From: Bacillota bacterium
Lineage (GTDB): Bacteria; Bacillota; Proteinivoracia; UBA4975; VEMY01
Assembly: GCA_009711825.1 (NCBI GenBank)
Contig: VEMY01000027.1
Coordinates: forward strand, 1-36,189
DNA length: 36,189 bases
Direction of reading: 5' to 3'
Position 1 is the first letter of the stretch; the number at the start of each line of letters is the position of its first letter. Below, piece after piece: positions 1-6,393 of this stretch. The position numbers were made by a program, and so were the translations under genes. The notes under the pieces are model-generated. The model saw nothing but the letters and a program-made list of their open reading frames with translations. It was not told the DNA's origin and searched no databases.

Positions 1-49
1 TTTGTTCTTTAAACTCTTGTGAGAATGTCCTTCTTTCTCGCTTGGTCAT
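1..49 (-). CDS. IS3-family transposase OrfA, N-terminus only
   Basis: The minus strand shows GGAGAATCAAA followed by ATG (47-49). The reading frame starts MTKRERRTFSQEFK and runs off the window at base 1. This start resembles OrfA proteins of IS3/IS911 elements, which are small helix-turn-helix proteins (about 90-100 residues) that bind the element ends. Only 16 codons are visible, so intactness and the partner OrfB cannot be judged. Confidence 0.6.
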   Translation of the reverse strand, partial: MTKRERRTFSQEFKEQ

Positions 50-120
50 TTTGATTCTCCTATAGTTTTATTTGAATCAAGCTTATATGACCTTAACGAA
101 TCTGTCCAACTAAGTGTAAC
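1..120 (-). mobile_element. Right end of an IS3-family (IS150-like) insertion sequence, cut by the window edge
   Basis: The transposase start at 49 is followed outward by about 70 bases of untranslated sequence. On the minus strand this ends in a stretch read as TTACACTTAGTTGGACA (103-119). A terminal repeat with TTGGACA is usual in IS150-type IS3 elements. I infer the outer boundary at about 119-122. The other end and any target duplication are outside the window, so the boundary cannot be confirmed. Confidence 0.5.
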
Positions 121-164
121 CTATCCAGGACTCTGTTTTAGTGGGCAGATTGCTGAAGGGTGAA

Positions 165-929
165 TTATGACTGCTGGGTAGGGTCGTGCCATAGCTCAGC
201 TAAAGGGATGGCCAGGCCTGGAAACTCAGGGTGTTCTAATACGTCATCATCTGTTCCTATAGCTATCAGGGAATATAGTCCATCCTTTAGTAAAAAGCAT
301 TCAAATGTATTATCCCTGGGGTTAACTAACCAATAATGTTGGACCCCGGCCTTTTGGTAGATCTGCAGTTTTTCTACTCTGTCCCTGCGCAAACTAGAGT
401 CGGATATTATCTCTACTGTTAAATTAGGGGCACCATCTATCCGATTTTCCTGCATGATGCCAAGTTGGTTCCCGGCGATGTATAAGATGTCTGGCTGGAC
501 TACGGTTATATCATGGAAGGTAACATCCAGGGGTGCGTCGAAAATTTCACCTTTTGGGTCAACCTGTTTGAAGTAAGAAATTAAACGGTACTCCAGCTCT
601 CTGGATATTCTTTGATGCAGTAGATTAGGTGAAGGCTCTTTAACCAGTAGCCCTTCCAGGACTTCATAGCGGAATCCCGGAATCTCAGGTAATGCGAGAT
701 ACTCCTGATAGGTATAGGTCTTTGGCCCAGTTTGGAAATCAGGAGTTTTTTCTTTGACAACTCCGGAAAGTGCTTGCTTAACTTCACCAAGGTTATAGCG
801 GTATTGTCTGCCCTCCAGTTTCACATAAGGGATTCTGTCAGCCCTGGTGTATCGCCAAATTGTTTCAACTGAGAGGTTAAGGATATCAGCCAGAGCTTGC
901 GCTGTTAGAAGGTTTTTCGCCTTATCCAT
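165..929 (-). CDS. HTH-domain / Uma2-family (DUF820) putative nuclease fusion
   Basis: This is a 254-residue protein starting at ATG 929 behind GGAGGTGGGAGC. Residues 5-55 look like an excisionase/MerR-type helix-turn-helix (AQALADILNLSVETIWRYTR). Residues from about 72 onward match the Uma2/DUF820 fold, a PD-(D/E)xK nuclease relative common in cyanobacteria and some Firmicutes. Visible marks are VVQPDILYI, the acidic LTVEIISDSS, the lysine in RDRVEKLQIYQKAGV and the YWLVNP strand. Most Uma2 proteins lack a DNA-binding domain, so this fusion may be targeted to specific sites. Its biological role is unknown. It lies beside an IS end and may belong to mobile DNA. The family call is firm; nuclease activity is inferred. 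Confidence 0.8.
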   Translation of the reverse strand: MDKAKNLLTAQALADILNLSVETIWRYTRADRIPYVKLEGRQYRYNLGEVKQALSGVVKEKTPDFQTGPKTYTYQEYLALPEIPGFRYEVLEGLLVKEPSPNLLHQRISRELEYRLISYFKQVDPKGEIFDAPLDVTFHDITVVQPDILYIAGNQLGIMQENRIDGAPNLTVEIISDSSLRRDRVEKLQIYQKAGVQHYWLVNPRDNTFECFLLKDGLYSLIAIGTDDDVLEHPEFPGLAIPLAELWHDPTQQS

Positions 930-1467
930 GCTCCCACCTCCATCACAATTCTACAGCATGGACACAACCATAGTCAAGTATTGTATACCAAAATAAGTTC
1001 CAAGTGCTGTTTGCTTTATATATGTTTATGCTAAGCAAAGCAAGGCTTTATCCGTGAAAGCCGGTGAAACTGCCACGAAGATTAGTCCTTCAACAAGATA
1101 GTCGGGCTAATCTTGCTCACTTTATATACCAGCCAATGTGCAGGCGGTAATCGCAAGGAAAATGATTACAGGCAGCAATGAAAAGCAGGATTACGTAGCT
1201 TAACCGCGAATTAGAAGCAGTAGTTTGAAGATTTAAGAAAGTAAGCCTGCCGATAAGAGCGCCGCATTTGGGTTTGATTTTGTACTGCCGAGAGATTCCT
1301 GCTGTCAAAATGACAAGGGGGTTACCCAGTTGTATTATCGTGAGAACACCGTGAGAAGTGTAGCTGGATTAGGTTGAATTGATAGGTCTATTTATGTCTT
1401 TGTTCGAATCCATAACGCTTCTCTTTGGAAGAAGGATTATCTTTACAGACAGGAGGTGTTCATAATT
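930..1467. other. 538-bp region with no convincing gene
   Basis: I see no gene with a supported start here. One inverted repeat is visible: AAGATTAG (1078-1085) pairs with CTAATCTT (1107-1114). The hairpin GGCTTT/GAAAGCC lies just before it. A 63-codon minus-strand frame (1117-1308) has no ribosome site and no recognisable family. The last 15 bases hold the AGGAGG site of the next gene. Confidence 0.5.
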
Positions 1468-1827
1468 ATGCATAAAGCTAGAATAGTTGTTAATGGTATA
1501 TACGCCTTCGGTGTGATTTGTGTTTTAGCTTTGGTATCCTACTCTATTTACTGCAGTTACGCATTCTGGGAAGGACTTTGGCATGGTCCATATACTAATT
1601 TGCTTACACCTTTTATATTCAATAGATCTGTCGCTATTACATTAGGCGTAGGTTCAATTCCGATGGCCTTAGCATGTGCATCTTTCTATAGGTTCAATGG
1701 TATAGCTAAAAGCAAATATGCCTTTTTGAAGGGTTTAATTATATGGTTGCCCGCTTGTGTGTGTTTCCTTAGTCTTTTGGTTTTGTTTCATGAAATGGTG
1801 GTAGGCTGGGCATTCCGCAATTTTTAG
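1468..1827 (+). CDS. Small integral membrane protein, unknown family
   Basis: The protein has 119 residues. I chose ATG 1468 because AGGAGG at 1451-1456 lies 11 bases upstream; the GTG at 1456 overlaps that site. It has about three hydrophobic segments: residues 9-29 (IYAFGVICVLALVSYSIY), a middle one near 52-72, and a C-terminal one near 86-108. No motif or family is recognised. It is monocistronic and is closed by a palindromic repeat one base after the stop. Codon use is more AT-rich than in the central core genes, which may point to acquisition. Confidence 0.55.
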   Translation: MHKARIVVNGIYAFGVICVLALVSYSIYCSYAFWEGLWHGPYTNLLTPFIFNRSVAITLGVGSIPMALACASFYRFNGIAKSKYAFLKGLIIWLPACVCFLSLLVLFHEMVVGWAFRNF

Positions 1828-1828
1828 G

Positions 1829-1857
1829 CCGGACAAGGGACCTGTCCCCTTGTCCGG
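1829..1857. repeat. Family-1 palindromic repeat, copy A
   Basis: A 29-bp palindrome starts with CCGGACAAGG and ends with CCTTGTCCGG around a GACCTGTCC core. It begins one base after the stop of the membrane protein. It is identical to the copy at 32947-32975. It is probably transcribed as a hairpin and may act as a terminator. Confidence 0.85.
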
Positions 1858-1881
1858 ATGTAGCACAAAACGAAATAATTT

Positions 1882-1912
1882 ATGCCTCCTGAATACGTTC
1901 TTCAGGAGGCAT
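1882..1912 (-). terminator. Hairpin terminator of the GntR gene
   Basis: ATGCCTCCTGAA (1882-1893) and TTCAGGAGGCAT (1901-1912) form perfect 12-bp arms around a 7-base loop. The hairpin lies just beyond the GntR stop codon. On the minus strand it is followed by a T/A-rich tract. It could also stop plus-strand readthrough. Confidence 0.75.
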
Positions 1913-1918
1913 CTGAAT

Positions 1919-2641
1919 TTACGGCAGTTCTAGTTTGGTTTTGACTGAGTAGATATCGCCGCGATAGCGAAAGGTGAGCCAGAAAAAGGGTGTGTTATCG
2001 GTGTCATAGATCAGGCGGCTGAGCTGGAGCACCGGGTGGCCCGGCTCTACCTCCAGCAGTTTGGCGGTGTCTTCATCGGCGAGGATCGAACTGATCTCCT
2101 GCATCACCCGGCCGAGGCGCAATTTTTTGTCATAGACCAGGTAATTGTAGAAGGAGCCCCCTAGTTTTTCTTCATCCACATCGCCGAGGATTGCTCGATT
2201 CAGGTATGACTCTTCCACGGCCACCGGTAGGTCGTTGGCTGTCCGCAGACGCTTGATATACGTGATTTCTTCACCCTCGGGCAGGTTGAGAATCGATTTA
2301 ACCTCCTGGTCCGGCAGGCGCTGGTCGTGGTTGAGCACTAACGTCCCCGGCTTATACCCCCGGGCCAGCATCTCAGAGGTAAAAGAAACCAACTGCTCCA
2401 TGCCATCCTCAGGCCGGGGGCGGCAGACAAAGGTGCCCTTACCCCGTCTCCGGTAGAGGTAGCCCTCGCTGACCAGTTTTAATACCGCCCGGCGCACAGT
2501 TTCCCGGCCGACACTGAAAGTTTCCATCAGTTCCGATTCAGTAGGGACCATTGCGTTTTGCTCCCATTCGCCATCGGTAATTTTCTTTTTTAATATCTCA
2601 TATAACTGTAAATACAGAGGCATGCCATTATTTTCGAGCAT
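1919..2641 (-). CDS. GntR-family (HutC/UTRA) transcriptional regulator
   Basis: This is a DNA-binding repressor of the HutC subfamily. The N-terminal winged helix covers about residues 5-72 (MPLYLQLYEILKKKI, then SVGRETVRRAVLKLVSEGYLYRRRGKGTFV). It is followed by a UTRA ligand-binding domain with the typical end GHPVLQLSRLIYDTDNTPFFW. I chose ATG 2641, giving 240 residues, because GGTGG lies 8 bases upstream. A start further upstream at 2716 would place a candidate operator inside the coding sequence. The gene is divergent from the NSS transporter, and three GTATAC-centred sites lie between them. It probably represses the transporter in response to an amino acid or related effector, and itself as well. 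The effector cannot be read from sequence. Confidence 0.88.
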   Translation of the reverse strand: MLENNGMPLYLQLYEILKKKITDGEWEQNAMVPTESELMETFSVGRETVRRAVLKLVSEGYLYRRRGKGTFVCRPRPEDGMEQLVSFTSEMLARGYKPGTLVLNHDQRLPDQEVKSILNLPEGEEITYIKRLRTANDLPVAVEESYLNRAILGDVDEEKLGGSFYNYLVYDKKLRLGRVMQEISSILADEDTAKLLEVEPGHPVLQLSRLIYDTDNTPFFWLTFRYRGDIYSVKTKLELP

Positions 2642-2663
2642 AAATATCGCCACCATTTTTTCT

Positions 2664-2713
2664 AAAGTATACCACTTATTCCGGGTTGAGAAAAGGTTCA
2701 GTGGTATACACTG
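2664..2713. promoter_or_regulatory. Two GntR-type operator candidates
   Basis: AAGTATACCACTT (2665-2677) and CAGTGGTATACACTG (2699-2713) share AGTGGTATAC in opposite orientation, and each contains GTATAC. HutC-subfamily regulators commonly bind palindromes with a GT(A/C)TA(T/G)AC core. The second site ends 12 bases before the transporter -35 box. The first lies just upstream of the chosen GntR start. Confidence 0.6.
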
Positions 2714-2725
2714 CACTTTAAAGCG

Positions 2726-2755
2726 TTGACAACTGCAGGTGAAAAAGGATATAAT
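2726..2755 (+). promoter_or_regulatory. Sigma-A promoter of the NSS transporter
   Basis: TTGACA (2726-2731) and TATAAT (2750-2755) are both perfect consensus hexamers, with an 18-bp spacer. They are followed by a leader of about 160 nt before the transporter start. Confidence 0.8.
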
Positions 2756-2891
2756 ACTGACATATAATTGTTACGTACATGTAATAGTTGGTGATAATAT
2801 AACAGAAGATTTAACCTGCTACTAAGAACTACCTATCTAATGTTCTTTGACAGCGGTATCAAGAGCTCTCTTGCCACCACAAGGGAGTTCT

Positions 2892-2901
2892 ATGTATACA
2901 T
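2892..2901. promoter_or_regulatory. Third GTATAC operator candidate
   Basis: ATGTATACAT is a perfect 10-bp palindrome in the transporter leader, about 25 bp before the start codon. It shares the GTATAC core with the sites at 2665 and 2699. Binding here could act as a roadblock to transcription. Confidence 0.4.
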
Positions 2902-2925
2902 GAATACTTTAAAGGAGTGATCTTA

Positions 2926-4434
2926 TTGAGAGAACGATGGAGTTCGCGGACAATCTTCATCATGGCAGCCATCGGTTCGGCTGTCGGTCTCGGAAACGCC
3001 TGGCGTTTCCCGGGTATGGCCTTCAATAACGGTGGAGGCGCATTCTTAATTCCTTACTTTGTTGCACTTATAACTGCCGGTATTCCCCTGTTGCTGTTGG
3101 AAATTTCCATTGGTAAAAAGTATCAGGCGGGCGCTCCCTCGGCCTTCGCCAAAATTCACAAGTGGTTTGAAAGCCTGGGTTGGTGGGCTCTGGCAACCAG
3201 TTTTGTAATTGTTTCGTACTATGCAGTTGTTTTGGCCTGGAGCTTGAACTATATCATTTCTTCCCTCAGTGTCGCCTGGGGTGATGACGCTGGAGGGTAC
3301 TTCATCGGCGAGATTCTGCAGAGAACCGATAGCCCCGGCGTTTTGGGTGGCTTTAGTATGCCGGTCTTGATTGCTCTGGTGGTTGCCTGGATTGGTGTCT
3401 GGCTCTGTATCCGCAAAGGTGTCAAGACCGTTGGCAAAGTTGTCCAGTGGACAGTGCCGATACCTCTGGTTCTCATGGTAGTCCTCGGCATCCGCGCTAT
3501 CACTCTGCCGGGCGCCATCGACGGTCTGAATTACTACCTGAAGCCCGACTTCTCCGCGCTCTTGGATGTGCGGGTTTGGGCGGCGGCCTATGGCCAGATT
3601 TTCTTCAGCCTCAGTGTGCTGTTCGGAATTATGATTGCCTACGCTAGCTTCCTGCCCAAGGACAGCGACACCACCACAGATACCATAATCATCGGCTTTG
3701 CTGATGCTGCTATCAGCTTCCTGGCTGGTTTTGCAGTATTTGGCGCCTTGGGCTACATGGCTCATACCACTGGTATGACCTTGGAACCCGGAATGGGGGG
3801 TATCACTGGCGTTGGCCTTGCCTTTATTACCTATCCTGAGGTTATCGCCCAATTGCCCTGGGGCGCAGCCGCTTTTGGGTTTATGTTCTTCCTGATGCTC
3901 TTCACGTTGGGGATCGATTCCGCTTTCTCCATTGTTGAGGGTATTGTGACTGGTCTGGTCGACAAGTTTAAGTGGAACAGGTCCAAGACTTTGGCCTGGA
4001 CCTGTATCTTTGGCTTTGCCGGCAGCTTGCTCTTTGCCACCAAGGCAGGGCTCTACTGGTTGGATATTGTCGACTACTTCACCAATAACTTCAACCTGAT
4101 TGTCATTGGGATTATTGAATGTCTGCTTGTTGGTTGGATTTTTGGCGCTGACAAGATTCGCGCTTTCTTCAACGAGACAGGTACCATCAAGTTTGGCAAG
4201 TGGTGGGAACTGATGATTCGTTTTGTCACCCCAATAGCCCTGTTGGGAGTCAGCGTTCTCTGGATTATTGACAATATCCAGACAAATTATGAGGGGTATG
4301 AAACTGCCCACCTGGTGATGGGCGGCTGGGCCGTTGTCGCCGCAACCATCATCATTGGTTTCGTATTGATGTTCTTCAAAGGCGGAGACAAGACTGCTTC
4401 TGCCGACGACAAATCGATTGGAGTTGATGGTTAA
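2926..4434 (+). CDS. Sodium-dependent amino-acid transporter, NSS (SNF) family
   Basis: This is a 502-residue membrane transporter of the neurotransmitter:sodium symporter family. The N-terminus has the family mark AAIGSAVGLGNAWRFP, the unwound TM1 that binds Na+ and substrate. It is followed by NGGGAFLIPYF and about 11-12 hydrophobic segments. I chose TTG 2926 because AGGAG ends 8 bases before it; the GTG at 2917 overlaps that site. It overlaps the next gene (TAATG), which encodes a MetS-like small subunit, so the pair most resembles MetPS-type importers of methionine or alanine. Substrate is inferred, not shown. Expression is probably controlled by the divergent GntR protein. Confidence 0.93.
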   Translation: MRERWSSRTIFIMAAIGSAVGLGNAWRFPGMAFNNGGGAFLIPYFVALITAGIPLLLLEISIGKKYQAGAPSAFAKIHKWFESLGWWALATSFVIVSYYAVVLAWSLNYIISSLSVAWGDDAGGYFIGEILQRTDSPGVLGGFSMPVLIALVVAWIGVWLCIRKGVKTVGKVVQWTVPIPLVLMVVLGIRAITLPGAIDGLNYYLKPDFSALLDVRVWAAAYGQIFFSLSVLFGIMIAYASFLPKDSDTTTDTIIIGFADAAISFLAGFAVFGALGYMAHTTGMTLEPGMGGITGVGLAFITYPEVIAQLPWGAAAFGFMFFLMLFTLGIDSAFSIVEGIVTGLVDKFKWNRSKTLAWTCIFGFAGSLLFATKAGLYWLDIVDYFTNNFNLIVIGIIECLLVGWIFGADKIRAFFNETGTIKFGKWWELMIRFVTPIALLGVSVLWIIDNIQTNYEGYETAHLVMGGWAVVAATIIIGFVLMFFKGGDKTASADDKSIGVDG

Positions 4435-4535
4435 TGGAAGCCTCTGCATGGATTATGCTTGGTGTTGCAGTCGTGCTGCTCTATGGTGGCCTGGCCTGGG
4501 GCATCACGGTGGCCGTCAAATCCAGCAAGAAGTAA
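4434..4535 (+). CDS. MetS-like small subunit of the NSS transporter
   Basis: A 33-residue peptide beginning MEASAWIMLGVAVV and ending KSSKK, with one transmembrane segment (about 5-28) and a basic cytoplasmic tail. The ATG overlaps the transporter stop (TAATG), so the two are translationally coupled. Position, size and sequence style match the MetS/NSS small-subunit family, which in Corynebacterium is needed for MetP transport activity. A terminator follows 6 bases downstream. It is short enough to be missed by automatic annotation. Confidence 0.85.
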   Translation: MEASAWIMLGVAVVLLYGGLAWGITVAVKSSKK

Positions 4536-4541
4536 TTGAGC

Positions 4542-4569
4542 GGACCGCACTTTTGTGCGGTCCATTTTT
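4542..4569 (+). terminator. Rho-independent terminator of the NSS operon
   Basis: GGACCGCAC (4542-4550), loop TTTT, GTGCGGTCC (4555-4563), then ATTTTTG. The 9-bp stem is perfect. Confidence 0.9.
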
Positions 4570-4706
4570 GTGTAAGGCTTGTGCATATTTTTACAATACA
4601 AAGTTTTAAAATTTTACTGACAAAAGCGCGGGGCAATATTAAAATCAGCCTATAGTAGCATATATTAGAATCAGCTACTAATTTCTATTTTGAGAGGAGC
4701 GAACTG

Positions 4707-5510
4707 ATGAAGAAGCTACTAAGTTTAGGTCTGGTCATGATTTTGGTTTTTGCAGTAGCAGCCTGCGGATAGGGCACAGATGTCGATGATGAAGACATGG
4801 GTGAATTGGTACCGGAGCTAACCATTTACTCCTCTCTGCCCGAGGCAAACTTGGTCAACTATGAGATGGCCAAGGAATTGTCTGAGGAGTTGGCAAATTG
4901 GGGGTTACCCTCAATGCCCAACCCACCGACTTCAACGTTTTGCTGGACATAATTTATGGTGAGGATATGGATTATGATGTCTACACCATCGGTTGGTCGG
5001 GTCGGGTAGAGCGATTGGATCCCGACATGTTTATTCACTCCATCAACCACTCAAGTAACGCAGTCCCCGGCGCCAACAACACATCGCGCTACAGAAACCC
5101 TGAATTTGATGCACTGGCAGATGCCCAGCGTTCAGAGATGGATATGGACGAAAGGCAGCGTCTTGTCTGGGAAGCTCAGCGCATTCTGGCCGAAGACGTG
5201 CCCCGGATTACCACCTACTCCCGGGCCAATCTGCAAACTTATAACAAAGAAAAATACACTAATGTCCTGAACATGTCTGGTGAAGGCCTGTTCAACGAGT
5301 GGACACCAATGGTAGTTGAGCCATTGACAGATGATAAGACTTTGATTGTCGGAAGCAATATCAATATTACCAACCTCAACCCCTTCGCCGCTCGTTCTGT
5401 ATATGACTGGCGGAACCTGCGTCTAATTTATGACAAGCTGGTGTGTCTGACTGTGGATGTTGAGCCCGAGCCCTGGGCCGCAACCGGTTGGGATATAATT
5501 GACGACACCC
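4707..5510 (+). pseudogene. Broken peptide ABC transporter substrate-binding lipoprotein (SBP family 5)
   Basis: The frame starts at ATG 4707 behind GAGAGGAG with a lipoprotein signal peptide (lipobox AVAAC). It hits TAG at 4770 right after Cys-Gly. The same frame continues in SBP-like sequence until about 4900, where loss of one base (AAATTGGGGG) moves the protein into the next frame, giving VTLNAQPTDFNVLLDIIYGE. The text then reads as the C-terminal lobe of an SBP_bac_5 protein (YDVYTIGW, then QRILAEDVPRITTYSRA). That is followed by the start of a second SBP module (NLNPFAARSVYDWRNLRLIYD), cut after WAATGWDIIDD. The source was therefore a tandem or duplicated SBP, now with a nonsense codon, a frameshift and large deletions. 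Confidence 0.8.
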
Positions 5511-5518
5511 TTTTGGGT

Positions 5519-5566
5519 TGGCCTCATGGTGATAATGATTTTCGCCGTCAATCTGGGCTGGTTCCC
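5519..5566 (+). pseudogene. Remnant of a DppB-type permease
   Basis: One frame away from the flanking text, this 48-bp stretch reads LMVIMIFAVNLGWFP. That resembles the conserved membrane segment before the cytoplasmic loop of DppB/OppB permeases. It lies between the SBP and ATPase remnants, where dppB stands in an intact operon. The match is short, so this call is tentative. Confidence 0.4.
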
Positions 5567-6358
5567 GGCCCAGGCGAATTAACCCTAGACGGCCATACCC
5601 TGGATATGCGGGGGCGTAACCGGCTTAACTTTCGCCGGGAAGTGCAGATGATATTCCAGGATCCGTATGAGACCCTCAATCCTCGGTTCAATGTTTTGGA
5701 AACTATCGCCGAGCCCCTGCGGATTCACGGTGTCAAGGAAAAGGATGAAATCCACCGTCGGGTGCTTGAAGTGCTGGAGTTGGCGGAACTAAAACCTCCG
5801 GAACAGTATCTATATAGTTTTCCCCATGAGCTCAGCGGCGGGCAGCGGCAGCGGGTTGCCATCGCCCGGGGCATTGTTTTGGAGCCTAAGTTTCTCGTGG
5901 CGGATGAGCCGGTCTCAATGTTAGATGTTTCAATCCGTGCAGATATCCTCAACCTCTTGAAGAAACTGCGGCAACAAATGGGGTTGACGATGCTCTATGT
6001 GTCCCACGATTTGTCGACGATTAAATACCTTTGCGACCGGATTGCCGTGATGTATCTGGGCAAGATTGTGGAAATTGGTCCGGTGAATGAAGTGGTGGCC
6101 GCACCGCAGCATCCGTATACCAAGGCATTGCTTTCCGCTGTGCCCGTAGCCGATCCCGATTATGTCAAGGAACGGCTGGTAATTGATGATGAGGTGCCGG
6201 ATCAGATTAATCTGCCCGAGGGCTGCCGGTTCCGTCCCCGGTGCCCATATGCTACCGCTGCCTGTGTCGGTTTCAGCCACGAGCTTGTCGAGCGTGCAGA
6301 GGGTCAGTTCAGCGCCTGCATTTATACGCCCGAAGAGTGGAAGAGCCCGGTCAGCTGA
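5563..6358 (+). pseudogene. 5'-truncated DppF/OppF peptide ABC transporter ATPase
   Basis: The frame has the ATPase from GELTLDG onward. Visible are the Q-loop region (VQMIFQDPYETLNPR), signature ELSGGQRQRVAIARG, Walker B FLVADEPVSMLD, the H-loop YVSHDLSTI, and the oligopeptide-family C-terminus with CRFRPRCPYA. The Walker A P-loop and everything before it are absent, so it cannot bind nucleotide normally. Intact DppF proteins are about 320 residues. It is joined in frame to the SBP remnant, giving an open frame from 4898 to 6358 that could be mistaken for a real 486-residue gene. The genes for DppC and DppD are missing. Confidence 0.85.
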
Positions 6359-6368
6359 CCGGGCTCTT
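6341..6368. terminator. Bidirectional terminator between dppF remnant and amidohydrolase
   Basis: AAGAGCCCGGTCA and TGACCGGGCTCTT form a near-perfect self-complementary hairpin, flanked by A's on one side and T's on the other. It overlaps the stop of the dppF remnant and lies beyond the stop of the converging amidohydrolase. Confidence 0.8.
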
Positions 6369-6393
6369 TATAATTTGCAGCGGGTTTCTTTGC

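Noticed and set aside
1040-1090. Cobalamin-riboswitch-like text (GCCGGTGAAACTGCCAC)
   Set aside because: Only one box is similar; the CCCGC/ACTG and later conserved elements are absent, and the downstream gene is not B12-related.
1117-1308. 63-residue minus-strand ORF
   Set aside because: No ribosome site, no family, and atypical composition.
3046-4449. 467-codon open frame on the minus strand across the NSS transporter
   Set aside because: It is antisense to a clear membrane transporter, has low-complexity composition and no ribosome site or family.
4770-4772. In-frame TAG after the lipobox read as pyrrolysine or recoding
   Set aside because: A second lesion (frameshift near 4900) and large deletions follow in the same gene; no PYLIS-like structure or Pyl genes are visible.
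4898-6358. Intact 486-residue ABC ATPase
   Set aside because: The frame joins SBP and DppF remnants and lacks Walker A, so it is treated as pseudogene debris.
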